A stretch of 64,000 nt of DNA, from positions 125,140,001 to 125,204,000 of the forward strand of contig CM032233.1 of NCBI GenBank assembly GCA_019009955.1, written 5' to 3'. Below the pieces are notes generated by a model. It worked only from the letters and a program-made list of their open reading frames with translations. It had not been told where the DNA came from and did not search any database. Every line of letters begins with the position of its first letter. Position 1 is the first letter of the stretch. Positions 10,519 through 21,943 of the stretch are shown in pieces. The stretch is from Riptortus pedestris. Lineage: Eukaryota; Arthropoda; Insecta; Hemiptera; Alydidae. Position numbers and translations under genes: made by a program.

Positions 10519-11112
10519 AAATAGTTATTTATTATACAAGTGACGAAAGTAGATCATTTTACAACTCGAGTGAAACGTTTACCCACACGAGCGAAGCGAG
10601 TTTGGTAATTTCACGAGAGTTGTAAATTCTACTTTCGTCACGAGTGTAATATTAATTTTTTTCTGTAATCGTGTAATACATGATCAGATCTAACCAGAAT
10701 ATGAACAAAATTAGGATGTTGTGAAGATTATGGTATGTTGTTGGTAGGTTATAAGCATGGTTGTGAAAGGTTATAAGCATAGTTATAAAACAACTAGTGA
10801 TGATTGTGAAGTAGTGCAGTTATAAACAAGTGCAGGTTATAAACAAGGAAGGTAATTATTATTATATTTAAATTTTAAAATATATTGATCATTTCCACCA
10901 ATAATTCATTCACATTTCAATTTATTTTGTTAAAATAAATTCTTACAATGTTAAGAAACATTTAAAAGCATTTAATTTCCAACTTCAAATTATTTTTTAA
11001 TTTATACTTATTACTAATTAAGAAGGCAATTCACTTTCTTCACTCTATTGCAAAATGTTTCACTTTCTTCACTCATTTCAGTTTAGTAATGTTACCATTA
11101 TTCAACGATTAT
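10519..11112 (+). mobile_element. FB-1 element, copy 1
   Basis: Starts TAGTTATTTATTATACAAG and ends TTCAACGATTATAG. The first 130 bp fold back on themselves: GTGACGAAAGTAGA pairs with TCTACTTTCGTCAC and ACAACTCG-GTGAAA with TTTCAC-GAGTTGT, with an inner hairpin ACGAGCGAAGCGAG. Copies 2 and 3 are at 38702-39302 and 52707-53322. There is no coding capacity. It lies next to A-runs on both sides. Confidence 0.75.
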
Positions 11113-11153
11113 AGAAAAAAATACATTATACAATTTTATTAAATACATGTGTT

Positions 11154-11620
11154 CTAGCAAGGTACCCGGCGATGCCGGGATAACATTGTTGACGAAATAA
11201 TGATGGTATTTTTATAGTAAGGCTTCAATGTGTACTAGTACACTTCCCGTCTGGGCGTATTGTTTTTGCTTAAGGACCAGGTATCTGTAGGGTAGTTATA
11301 GAATAGTTGAGAAGAATAAATGAAAATAAGTTCCTAATAAATTCCTCTCACTGTTTGACACATCGTGAATAATTCGCATAGTAATCATGGATAGCATTTA
11401 TTACAATTAAATATCAACTCTAATCTACATATTTCCTGTCTAAAGCCAATCCGAGTACCCATTGTTCAAGCATGGTTATATATACACTATATCATATACG
11501 TAATAGTAAATGTGCGTTGAAAGTAATTTCAATGAGGCCAACATTTCACAAGAAATAAGTAAAGATTGGATAACTGTGTTAGCCTCCCTACAACTTCCGC
11601 TCCCCCTTGAAAGTTGTCAA
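11154..11620 (-). mobile_element. HEL-2-like 3' end fragment (reverse)
   Basis: Begins CTAGCAAGGTACCCGGCGATGC, the complement of a 3' stem-loop plus CTAG, and continues into sequence matching the reverse of 5230-5600. The hairpin loop differs (CGATG), so it is a divergent subfamily. Confidence 0.55.
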
Positions 11621-11802
11621 CATATATATAAAATTTTGAACAGACCACATTTTTGTGATCTAGTGGGTAGGATCGGGGAAAATATGAGGATATTTTTTCG
11701 AAAATCGCATCATGAGCACGAGCTCAATAGCGGATTACCCTTCGGCGAAATCTGCTACAATAATATTGATGATGATCATTTTTATAAAATGTAATTTATT
11801 TA

Positions 11803-13309
11803 AACTGCTCAAAAATGAATAGGGATATTGGTTATTTTTTCTTATCCTATTAATTTTAATTAAATCAACCGATATGTTATTGTTAGTTGGAATATATCTA
11901 GAGAAAAAATACAAACCAAAATCATACAAACGTTAATCCTCATTTTTAATAACGGATTTACTCAACAATAGTCAACATGGGGATTACTCATTTTGTAAAC
12001 AAATACTTTTTCTTGAATTTTCTCGGTTTTAATCCAGTTGTATTCTCTTTAAACATGGAAAGACATCACCTTAAACCATAAGTTCGCGACATTGTTGTCA
12101 GAATGAGCAACCAAGGTTACCGGCAAGTGGATATTGCTGAGGTAGTTGGGGTTTCCCAAAGTGTTGTCTCCCGGGCTTTAGCCCGATTTCGAGAAACTGG
12201 GAGTGCTAATGGGAGGCCTGGTAGTGGATCGCAGCGCATTACAACGCAAAGGGAGGACCGACATATTGTCATTGCTACCAGACAGAACCCTTTCCACAGT
12301 GCCCGCCAGACCCTTAATGCTTTGTAGGGTGTATTGACAAGGCCTATATCAACGCAAACGATTAGGAATCGTTTGCGGGAAGTTGGCCTTAGATCCTATG
12401 CCCCTTTGAGACGACCTGCAGCAACAGCCCAACACCGGCAAATCAGAAGAACATGGTGCAGCGAGCGCCTAGAAGAGGGAACCAATTGGAATGCTGTAAT
12501 GTTCACAGATGAGTCGCGTTTTTGCCTTTATAGTGACAGTCGACGCCATAGGGTATGCAGAGAAGTGGGAATGCGTACAATGCCCCAATTCACGGTCCCT
12601 TCAGTGCAGTTTGGAGGAGGTGGTGTTATGGCATGGGCTGGCATTTACACTGGGGGCCGAACTTCTCTCCATATCGTTGATGGAAACCTCTCCGCAGTGC
12701 GATATGTGGAAGAAATTATTGCGGAATATGTCCCTCAAACCAGGGATCTCATTGGCCGGGATTTTCGATTTCTAGACGACAATGCCCGTCCTCATAGAGG
12801 AAGAGTTGTCATTCAAACATTGGAAAACCGGGGAATTTCCCATCTGCCTCTTCCCCCATTGTCTCCAGACCTCAATCCCATTGAGCAAATGTGGGATGCA
12901 TTGCAGAGAAGGCTTTTTGATCACCACCCACAGCCAGATAACCTCCAAAAACTGAGTGCAGCATTTCAGACGCTACCGGGTTGAAATTCCAAATGAAGTA
13001 AGCGACAACCTTATTGAGAGTATGCCCAATAGATGCACAGAGGTTTTGGCTAATAGAGGTCATTATACCCATTATTGGTTGTTTCATAAAAATTTTTTTG
13101 TTGAATAAAAAACATTGAAAAACTAAAAACTGAAATCTATTATTTTACAATTTGTCCAAATTCCTTAATTAAACTCCTTTTTTTGTGGGTGAAAAATACA
13201 ATAATTTCTAATAAATATTGATGATATTTATAATTAAAAAAAAAACAAAAATGCTAGGCCCCATAAATACCACAAAACAGCCAATATCCCTATTCATTTT
13301 TGAGCAGTT
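11803..13309 (+). mobile_element. Tc1-like transposon, complete ends
   Basis: The terminal inverted repeats match over about 29 bp: the left begins AACTGCTCAAAAATGAATAG and the right end is its complement. Both are flanked by TA (11801-11802 and 13310-13311), the Tc1/mariner target. The length of 1507 bp is normal for a Tc1 element. It carries the broken transposase at 12055-13108. Confidence 0.88.
12055..13108 (+). pseudogene. Tc1-like transposase (DD34E), disabled
   Basis: From the ATG at 12055 the frame runs MERHHLKP-stop-VRDIVVRMSNQGYRQ. Stops are TAA at 12079 and TAG at 12325; near 12965 a one-base shift moves the end into another frame (RYRVEIPNEVSDNLIESM, then THYWLFHKNFFVE). The reconstructed length is about 350 codons, typical for Tc1. 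An N-terminal helix-turn-helix (DIAEVVGVSQSVVSRALARF) is followed by the catalytic core: the first D is in FTDESRF, the second in LDDNARPH and the E in SPDLNPIEQMW. Thirty-four residues separate the second D and the E, so this is DD34E. All catalytic residues are present, and only three lesions separate it from an open frame. Confidence 0.9.
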
Positions 13310-13311
13310 TA

Positions 13312-13737
13312 TTTAGATATTGGTAAACCAAGTATTTGCAAATTAATTATGTTAATTTTTTTGGTCTTGTAAAGTTTACATTGGTTCAGTGGAATGTATA
13401 AAGATCAATAACGAGATTATTATTAATTATTATAAAGGCTTTGTGCATTATTTTCAAAGGGAGCCCTGTTTCATACATACATAATGGATTAGTTTACTGC
13501 TCTTTGACGGAAGATGAATCGAGAACATATCTCCCTCTCTCACTCTCTCTCTCCTCTCTTCCAAAATCTCATTAAGCTTTATCTCTTGGAACAAATGTTT
13601 CCGAATTTATCGTATTTTCTTTTTCTTTTTTTTTTTTTTTTTTTTGGGCGTGTGCTTAATTTAGGGTTATGTACAGGAAACTCTATCTATGGCTGGGGAG
13701 ATTTGAGGTGTCTCTAGGTCAATAGAATCTGAAAAAT
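13312..13737. other. Intergenic, nothing recognised
   Basis: Contains a short CT-rich stretch (about 13530-13555) and a T-run at about 13621-13645. No gene or repeat family was seen. Confidence 0.5.
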
Positions 13738-13738
13738 G

Positions 13739-13848
13739 ATAGCTGATTTCCTTTTAGGAACCCAGCAATTGTGGTTATACTCAGAACGCTATTTTTGAAA
13801 AATTTATTCTAATAGCCATCGATCTTACATAGAAAAATATGGACCGTT

Positions 13849-13880
<32 letters not shown>
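13739..13880 (-). mobile_element. HLE-1 3' half (reverse), decayed
   Basis: AGCTGATTTCC near the start, CATCGATCTTACATAG, GGACCGTTCAAATATA and then a (TA)n end. The 5' half does not follow directly. Confidence 0.55.
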
Positions 13881-13883
<3 letters not shown>

Positions 13884-14355
13884 CTTATTCTGGCCCCAAT
13901 ATTTTTATTATATAGTCTTCATATTGTATGGCAAGGGTCACCAATAAAAACATTTTTTCCGTGCTAACTCTATTGAAACTGGCCTACATGTTTCATGGTT
14001 TACTTGCCACCTCTTCAGGAGCTATCCCTTTTCAAAAGATTAAAAACATTAATTTAATAAAACCCTTAAACATTCTTTGCTAGCTATTGCATTAATAGGC
14101 GCTTATCTTAAATTATTCGATTTTATTTATTACTACGACCCAAATTAATCGAGTTCGAGATTGAGGTGTAAATAATCGAGTTGTAGTCAGCTGATTTAAC
14201 CTACATCGGGAACCTCAGTATCAACTACCTCCTCAGTGAGGACAGTCACAACGATTGTAAGAGGGAAACGAGCACTTCAGAAATGTAAGTAGCAATCAAT
14301 AATTACGTTGAATAAATATGTCATGAAGTATTCCCTTAAGGGAAATCTGCTAAAA

Positions 14356-14634
14356 TTCGGACAAGGAATAGTGGGGGTTTAGGTTAGGTTTAGTTTAGGA
14401 ATCGTTCTTGTTAAACTATTAAAGCTCTAGAATTATTGCTCTACGCATGTAGCTCAAATACTAAGTGAATCATTCGTCCATTCTCGTTTTCCGCCTTGAG
14501 TACCTCTCCCGCACCTTCTCCTACTCATCGAACGCTTTGATTGAAATAGAGAAGATGAGGTGAGGTGAGATAACGTGTGTCATAGCAGCAAGTGGGAAAT
14601 CTGCTTAGTTTACGCAGCTCCTGCTTGACGGAGA
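14356..14634 (-). mobile_element. HLE-1 5' part (reverse)
   Basis: Internal sequence (GGAATAGTGGGGGTTTAGG) leads to GGGAAATCTGCTTAGTTTAC and GCTTGACGGAG. A forward-type 3' end (CCCTTAAGGGAAATCTGC) abuts it at about 14337-14355. Confidence 0.55.
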
Positions 14635-14696
14635 GTTCTTTATATTTCACTAGTTTTTAGCAGATTTCCCTGAAGAAGGCAGAAAACTAAAAAAAG

Positions 14697-14965
14697 GTTT
14701 CGTCACGCAGGGGCAGCGTAAACTAAGCAGATTTCCCACGTAAAGTTATACAATAGAGAAATCTCCATACGAGAGCCAAGCAGTTACGGAAGGGGCCGAC
14801 CTAGCTTTTGGCGGGAAACTCACTCGTGCGTTACCACCCACATTTAATAAAAATGCAAATATCTCGGTTAATATTCAAGATAGAGAATAAATGTATAGAA
14901 CAATATTTATAGTAAATTTAATTTGCGATAAGATTGGTTCTATACAAATTTTTGATCCGTCAAAT
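14697..14965 (+). mobile_element. HLE-1 5' fragment (forward)
   Basis: Begins GTTTCGTCACGCAGGGGCAG and is cut off after TATACAAATTTTTGATCCGTC, where a 50-bp flank shared with another copy begins. Confidence 0.65.
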
Positions 14966-14966
14966 T

Positions 14967-15016
14967 TTTGGCGTGGTCGGCTTGGGATGTTTTCAAGTGT
15001 CGTCTGATTCTTAATT
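14967..15016. repeat. Flank shared with 32405-32451
   Basis: GGCGTGGTCGGCTTGGGA, then GTCTGATTCTTAATTTTTT, lies just outside the 3' end of the reverse HLE-1 copies at both 15017 and 32452. It is not part of other HLE-1 copies. Confidence 0.75.
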
Positions 15017-15142
15017 TTTTAGCAGATTTCCCATCAGGGAAATCAGCTATTGAGGTCGTACTCATGACGCGATTTTCAACATTTTTCTTCAAATGTCCAT
15101 CGATTCTACCCAGTATATGACGAAAATGAGGTCCTTTCAAAG

Positions 15143-15194
<52 letters not shown>

Positions 15195-15677
15195 CTCTGT
15201 TACCGCTCTAACGGTCGAAATTTTTGTCTTATCGTTACCAAACTTGATATATAATCGTTTTATACAAAAAGAAAGTTCAAGTTTGTTAACGGCTGAAATC
15301 GGACCGGGGGGAGGGGGGGGGTTAGAGGGAGAGAACTTCGAAAATTCTTTATATCTCCATTATTATGCGTCGGATCGAAAAATTGTATAAAGCCAATCTT
15401 ATTGCTGCAAAAGTAACGTTCTGTAAATGTTGTTATGTACATTTCATTACCTTTATTATTAACCGAGATATGTGCATTTATTAGTTTTCCGCTTTCAGTA
15501 AACCCCCACTCCTACTCATGTCATATAAACAATAAGCAGTTATATTATGAAGCACTTTATTTGAAGCCTAAATACGAAATATATTTCTCATTGAACATTT
15601 ACTTTTTGAGATAAATGCAAATACGTGACCCACGTGGGAAATCGTGGAAACGCAACACCTGCGCGACGGACTTTTTT
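15017..15677 (-). mobile_element. HLE-1 copy (reverse, complete)
   Basis: From AGCAGATTTCCCATCAGGG to GCGCGACGGACTTTTTT. The (TA)n is at about 15145-15192. The 5' end is diverged (GGGAAATCGTGGAAACGC). Confidence 0.75.
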
Positions 15678-16002
15678 CTAAGACATGTCGTTATGGGAGA
15701 AGAGTGGCTAGCCCCTCATCTGCGGCTGAAGGCGTCCATCTTATAGCTGAATCGACCTCACTGCTCCACCGCTCTCCTTCCTCTCCGACTTTAGGATATT
15801 TAACTTTTCTGTTATGAACGTCTTAATGTTGATTAATTTTCTTCAGTCAGTGATTCATCCACTTTATAAGTGTAGAAGCCCGTTCAAGAACTTTACACTG
15901 ACAATAATACTAATTGGGCAAGGAGGTCACAGTGCTCATTGCCCGTCTATGAACTGGTGCCTTCATTTTTCGGAATGCCAACCTTGCCGTGAAACAAGAA
16001 AA
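15678..16002. other. Intergenic, nothing recognised
   Basis: Short open stretches only. No motif or repeat was recognised. Confidence 0.4.
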
Positions 16003-16387
16003 AGTCCGTCACGCAGGGGCTGCGTAAACTAATCAGATTTCCCAAGTGAGTTTTTACAATAGAGAAATTTCAGGAGAGCCGGACAGTTACGAAAACGGCC
16101 GAACTAGCTTTTGGCGGGAAACACTCCCGTCCGTTATCCACCCACATTTAATAAAAATGCAAATAACTTGGTTAATATTCAAGATAGAGAATAAATTTAT
16201 ATAACAATATTGATAGTAATTTTAATTTTCAATAAGATTGATTCTATACAATTTTGCGAAGCGACTTACAGTAACGGAGATATTTCGAATTTTCGAAAAT
16301 CCTCCCGTCTAAACCCCCCCTCCCACCCCCAATTTCAGCCATTAAGGATCACGATCTGTCTTTTTACATAGGGGAAATCTGCTAAAA
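16003..16387 (+). mobile_element. HLE-1 copy (forward) lacking microsatellite and 3' block
   Basis: Normal 5' part up to GATCTGTCTTTTTACATA, which joins directly to GGGGAAATCTGCTAAAA. An internal deletion removed the TA array and most of the 3' block, while both termini remain. Confidence 0.75.
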
Positions 16388-16390
16388 AGA

Positions 16391-16590
16391 AAGTCCGTCT
16401 CGACGTAAACAAAGGAGATTTTCCACAAGTTTATATGACACATTATTTATTTCTTCTGACCATATAATTTCCGATTCTTAGAAAAATCTGTTTGTTAGAA
16501 ACGAGAGTTTGCTGAAGGCTGAAAACACAAAGTCCGTCCCGTAAACAAAGCAGATTTTCCACAAGTTTTCCTTAAATCTGCTAAAAAGAA
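16391..16590 (+). mobile_element. Two very short HLE-1 derivatives
   Basis: AGTCCGTCTCGACGTAAAC at 16391 and GTCCGTCCCGTAAACAAAGC at about 16533 are shortened 5' ends. The second reaches an AAATCTGCTAAAAA 3' end within about 57 bp. Confidence 0.55.
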
Positions 16591-17435
<845 letters not shown>

Positions 17436-18147
17436 AGTCGGCCGCGCAGGGGATGCGTAAACTAAGCAGATTTCCCTAGTGAAGTTTAAAAAGAGATAAA
17501 TCTACATACTGGTAACGCAACACCCCCTTGAATATTAAGTGAATAAATACAAACGGTAACAACAAATCTTTATTCAGTAGCTCTTTAGTTAATTTAGGTT
17601 GTAATCATGACACGATTTTTGAAAATTTTCTTCAAATGTCCATCGATCCTACCTAGTAGTTGACGAATATGAGGTCCGTCCAAATTTATATGCATATATA
17701 TATGTATATATTTGTCTGTTGCCGTTCTAGTGGTCGCAATTCTTTTTTAATCGTTACCAAACTCGGTATTTAATACTTTTATATAACAGGCCATGTTCGT
17801 TAACGGCTGAAATCCGGCCAGTAGGAGGGGAGGTTTAAAGGGGAGGAATTTCGAAAACTCTTAATATTTCCGTTATTATGCGTAGGATCAACAGATATTA
17901 TAGAACCAAGCTTATTGCAATTGTAATGTTCTACAATTGTTCTTATATACGTTTTTATGCGAATTCAGTCTTTGGAGGAGTTATTTATTGTTGAGGTGTA
18001 TGCGGATAACTGACGAGATGAGATCGGCCGTTTCCGTAACTGTTCGGATTTTGTGTAATTGGTGTCACCAGTATGGAGATTTCTCTATTGTGAAACTTCA
18101 CGCGGGAAATCTGCTTAGTTTACGGAGCCCCTGCGTGAAGGACTTCT
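17436..18147. mobile_element. HLE-1 forward 5' fragment fused to a reverse copy
   Basis: 17436-17582 is a forward 5' end (AGTCGGCCGCGCAGGGGATG). From 17586 a reverse 3' block (CATGACACGATTTTTG) runs through a short TA tract and on to GGGAAATCTGCTTAGTTTAC and GTGAAGGACTTC at about 18146. Confidence 0.7.
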
Positions 18148-18515
18148 TTAAAAATAATGTTTCGATGGCAAAACATTAATAATAAATATTACTCTCGGCT
18201 CTGGTGAGCTCGTATTAGAGACAATGAACTGTAAATACGTTTAAACAAAGTTAAATCATTGGAATAAAGCAGTCTTACTTCAACACCAGTCACAGCCAGA
18301 TTCTGTCAATTAGGAAGAGGTGAGAGGCGAAGGATATCAGGATAAGGAGAGAGATTAAATGGGAATTGGGTATCTCACCACCTAACCTGCGATAGAAAAT
18401 TCAAGCAGCAATCCCACAGAGGGCAGAAGAAAGAGCCTCGGCTAACAGCTGCCTAGGAAATACCGAAGCACAAAGAGCTAATATTTCTTCAGTAGGGTTC
18501 TTATATGCATCCAGC
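18148..18515. other. Intergenic, nothing recognised
   Basis: Purine-rich stretch at about 18310-18360. No coding frame or repeat was identified. Confidence 0.4.
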
Positions 18516-18651
18516 ATTTAGCAGATTTCATCATCGGAAATCAGCTGTTGAGTTCGTATTCATGACGCGATTTTCGAAATATTTCTTCAAATGATCATCG
18601 ATCCTACCCAGGAGATGGCGAAAATGAGGTCCGTTCCAAATTATATATCTA

Positions 18652-19421
18652 CTAGCTCAGATACCCGGCTTCGCTCGGGAATTCATTTGAGGCTGAATGT
18701 TGATGGTATATTTTTGGCAAGGCTTTACTTTGCACAATATTTTGACATTTACCCGTTTCAGTGTTTAGGATTGATACCCGTCGTTGCCGCGGATTTGCTA
18801 ATAATAGAATATTTGTTCGATAAGGCTTCCCTTTCTTCGATATTTTTATATTTCCCGTCTCTTATACATGTAAATATGGTGAATTTTTATTTCAGGCCTC
18901 CCTTATAACCCCCCTCCCGTTCGAACCTAAAAATTTTAATATAACTTATAATCATGGGAGAATTAATGCTAATTGACATACCGAGCTTTGTTAAGTTCGG
19001 TTCAGCCGTTAGTGCCCAATAAAATTGTTGGCTCCCGCTAAAGTTTTAACGTATAACTCATTTATACTTAGGTATACGACAAAAGTGTATATAACAAACG
19101 TTACTCCAAATAACAAAATAAACAACTTTTGTTATGTTTATATTTGCGGAAAAACCAATAGGAAACGAAATATCGCTATTTTTAATTTCAGGCTTCCCTT
19201 ATAACCCCTACTCCTGCCCGTCCATAGAAATGTTGGTATGGCTTATTATAATGAAAGCCTCACTGCTAATACACATACCGAGTTTCATTTAGTTCGGTTG
19301 AGTCTTTCAAACAAACAAACAAACATACACGAAAGAAACAAAATGCAGATATGGTGTCTATGACATGTGAAACGAAAAGTTATCGTGAAATTTCGCGAAA
19401 AAAATCAATGTACAGACAGAG
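18652..19421 (-). mobile_element. HEL-2 copy (reverse)
   Basis: Starts CTAGCTCAGATACCCGGCTT (complement of the 3' stem-loop and CTAG end) and ends at GTACAGACAGAGGTT, the complement of a shared 5' end TAACCTCTGTC. A CAAACAAACAAAC tract is near the 5' side. Non-coding. Confidence 0.6.
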
Positions 19422-20706
19422 GTTAGGTTCGAACGGGAGTGGGAGTTATAAGGGAGGCCTGAAGTAAAAATTCACGATTTCGTTTTCTATTTGTTTTTCG
19501 GCAAAGGTGCACATAACAAAAGTTGTTTACTTTGTTATTTAGAGCAACTTTTGTTTCATTCACTCATGCCGTAAAATGAAGTAAATACGGGATATAAGCT
19601 AAATCTATAGCGGGAGTCGACGATTTTATTAGTACTTATTTAAGTGTTTTTGATATAGGCATATTATGACAAATGATGTTATGTTTTAGCCTTATCTATT
19701 TTGGTTATTTAGTACTAAGTATGATTCGGATTAGTGAGATTATAAATCCCCCTCCCCCTTCGCCTCATTTATTTATTTTCCCTAGAAAATAACTTTGTTA
19801 TTTATTTCCAATAGAAATTTAAACTATAAGAGCATTTCCATTATTTAATTTGTATAAAAATGTATTATTTAAAAAAAAATCGTGCTGAATTTCCTCAAGG
19901 AGTGATAGGGGAAGCAGTTGGGAATCAAAATCGTTGATTTTGTTTATATACTATCTTATTTCCGATATCTTCATGTTATTGAAACAAATATGTACTATCA
20001 TAACAATTTAACGTTAATGTCATTAAGACAAAAGACAAAATGCTCTTAAACCAAACTAGATATGATTGTTTAAAGTATTACTGAAGTTGCAGAGACGGCT
20101 ACGATCTCTTCCCCTCGACTAGCTTTTTGAATATAATTGAAATTATTTTTAGGGTAACACTATTATTTAATTCCATCAGGTAGATAAATTATTACAATAA
20201 TATTTTGAATTAATAATTTAAGGAGAAGAGTGTTGATAGCTCTAATGCGAGAGCGGAAATAGACGGAGGCTAATAGAGTTAATTGAGTTTACTAATTTCC
20301 TGTGAAATGCTGGGCATTACGGGAAGTGATTACCACTGAGATCTACTATTATGAATATAACCTTACGTGCTAAACTATGCTTAAACTATATGTGCTCGGA
20401 TTGGTTTTTGACAGGAAATAAGTTTCACTATAGACGATATTTAATTGTAATAAATACTATCCATGATTATGGTTAATAGTATTCAAAAAGGTGAGTTAAA
20501 AAGTGGCAAGGGATAGATTAGGAACACAATTTTATTTATTCTTCAAATATAAAATTTCTCATTTATAAGTCGCCTGCCTGGCCCTCACAGCAAAACAATG
20601 CGCACCGACGGGAAGTGCAGTTGTAAACATTGAAGCCTTGCCCAAAGAAATACTATCATCACTCAGTCTTAAATGATTTCCCGAGCGAAGCCGGGGCCTT
20701 AGCTAG
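19422..20706 (+). mobile_element. HEL-2 copy (forward, 5' truncated)
   Basis: Starts inside the element at AGGTTCGAACGGGAGTGGG and ends CCCGAGCGAAGCCGGGG-CCTTAGCTAG, followed by T. It is back-to-back with the reverse copy on its left. Its interior matches 4110-5665. Confidence 0.6.
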
Positions 20707-20726
20707 TATATATATAAAATTGTAAC

Positions 20727-21856
20727 CTCTGTCTGTACATTGATTTTTTTTGCGAAATTTCACGATAACTTTTCGTTTCACATGTCATAGACACCATAAC
20801 TGCTTTTGTTTCTTTGGTGTCTGTTTGTTTGTTTGTTTGTTTGTTACCTTTTCACGCATAAACGGCTGAACAGAATTTTATGAAACTTGGTATGTATATT
20901 ACTACTAACCCAACTTAGACTTTAGGCTATATTAATTTTCTCTGAGACGAACAGGAGTGGGGGTTATAAGGTAAGCCTGAAATTAAAAATAGCGATATTT
21001 CGTTTTCTATTGGTTTTTCGGCAAATATGCACATAACAAAAGTTGTTTATTTTGTTATTTGGAGTAACTTTTGTTATATACACTTAATTTTTTTTTTTTT
21101 TTTTTATTTAATTTTTTTTTTTTTGTCGTAAAAAAAAAAAATACCGAAGTTTAAATGCATTATACGCTAAAAATTATAGCGGGAGTCAACAATATTATTT
21201 GCCAAAAAAGACTCAACCGAACTATATAAAACTCGGTACTGTGTATGAGCAGTGAGGCCTTTCATTATAATAAGCCATACCAACATTTCAATGGACGGGC
21301 AGGAGTGGGGTTATAAGGGAAGCCTGAAATTAAAAATAGCAATATTTCGATTCCTATTGGTTTTTTTCGCAAATATATAAACATAACAAAAGTTGTTTAT
21401 TTTGTATTTGGAGTAACTTTTTGTTATAATACACTTTTGTCGTATACCTATGTATAAATGAGTTATACGTTAAAACTTTAGCGGGCACTAACGGCTGAAC
21501 CGAACTTAACAAAACTCTGTATGTCAATTAGTGTTAATTCTTCCATGATTATAAGTTATATTAAAATTTTTAGGTTCGAACGGGAGGTGGGTTAAAAGGG
21601 AGGCCTTAAATAAAAATTTTCACCATATTTACATGTATAAGGAGACGGGAAATATAAAAATATCGAAGACTGTGAAGCCTTATCGAACAAATAATTCTCA
21701 ATTATTAGCAAATCCACGGCAAAGATGGGTAACAATCTTAAACACTGGGACGGGTAAAATGTCAAAATATTGGTGCCAATGTAAAAGCCTTGCTAAAAAG
21801 ACCATCGCCATTCATACTCAAATGAATTCCCGGGCGAAGCCGGGTATCTGAGCTCG
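20727..21856 (+). mobile_element. HEL-2 copy (forward, near complete)
   Basis: Begins TAACCTCTGTCTGTACATTG and ends CCCGGGCGAAGCCGGGTATC then TGAGCTCG, with the final CTAG mutated to CTCG. About 1.13 kb. TA-rich DNA lies on both sides. No Rep/helicase coding is visible, so it is non-autonomous. Confidence 0.65.
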
Positions 21857-21908
21857 TATATATATATATATATGAAATATATAATATATATAAATATATA
21901 TATATATA

Positions 21909-21941
<33 letters not shown>

Positions 21942-21943
<2 letters not shown>

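Larger units (their letters stand above)
9563..11757 (+). mobile_element. HLE-1 copy split at its microsatellite by FB-1 and HEL-2
   Basis: A decayed 5' end (CTAAGAAGATTTCCCAAC) near 9563 leads into the CTCGG block, the C-rich tract and CA/TA repeats at 10118-10178. The 3' block (TTTTGAACAGACCACATTTT to AAATCTGCTACAA) appears at 11625-11757. In between lie a hairpin, an FB-1 copy and a reversed HEL-2 piece. A single nested copy is the simplest reading. Confidence 0.5.
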
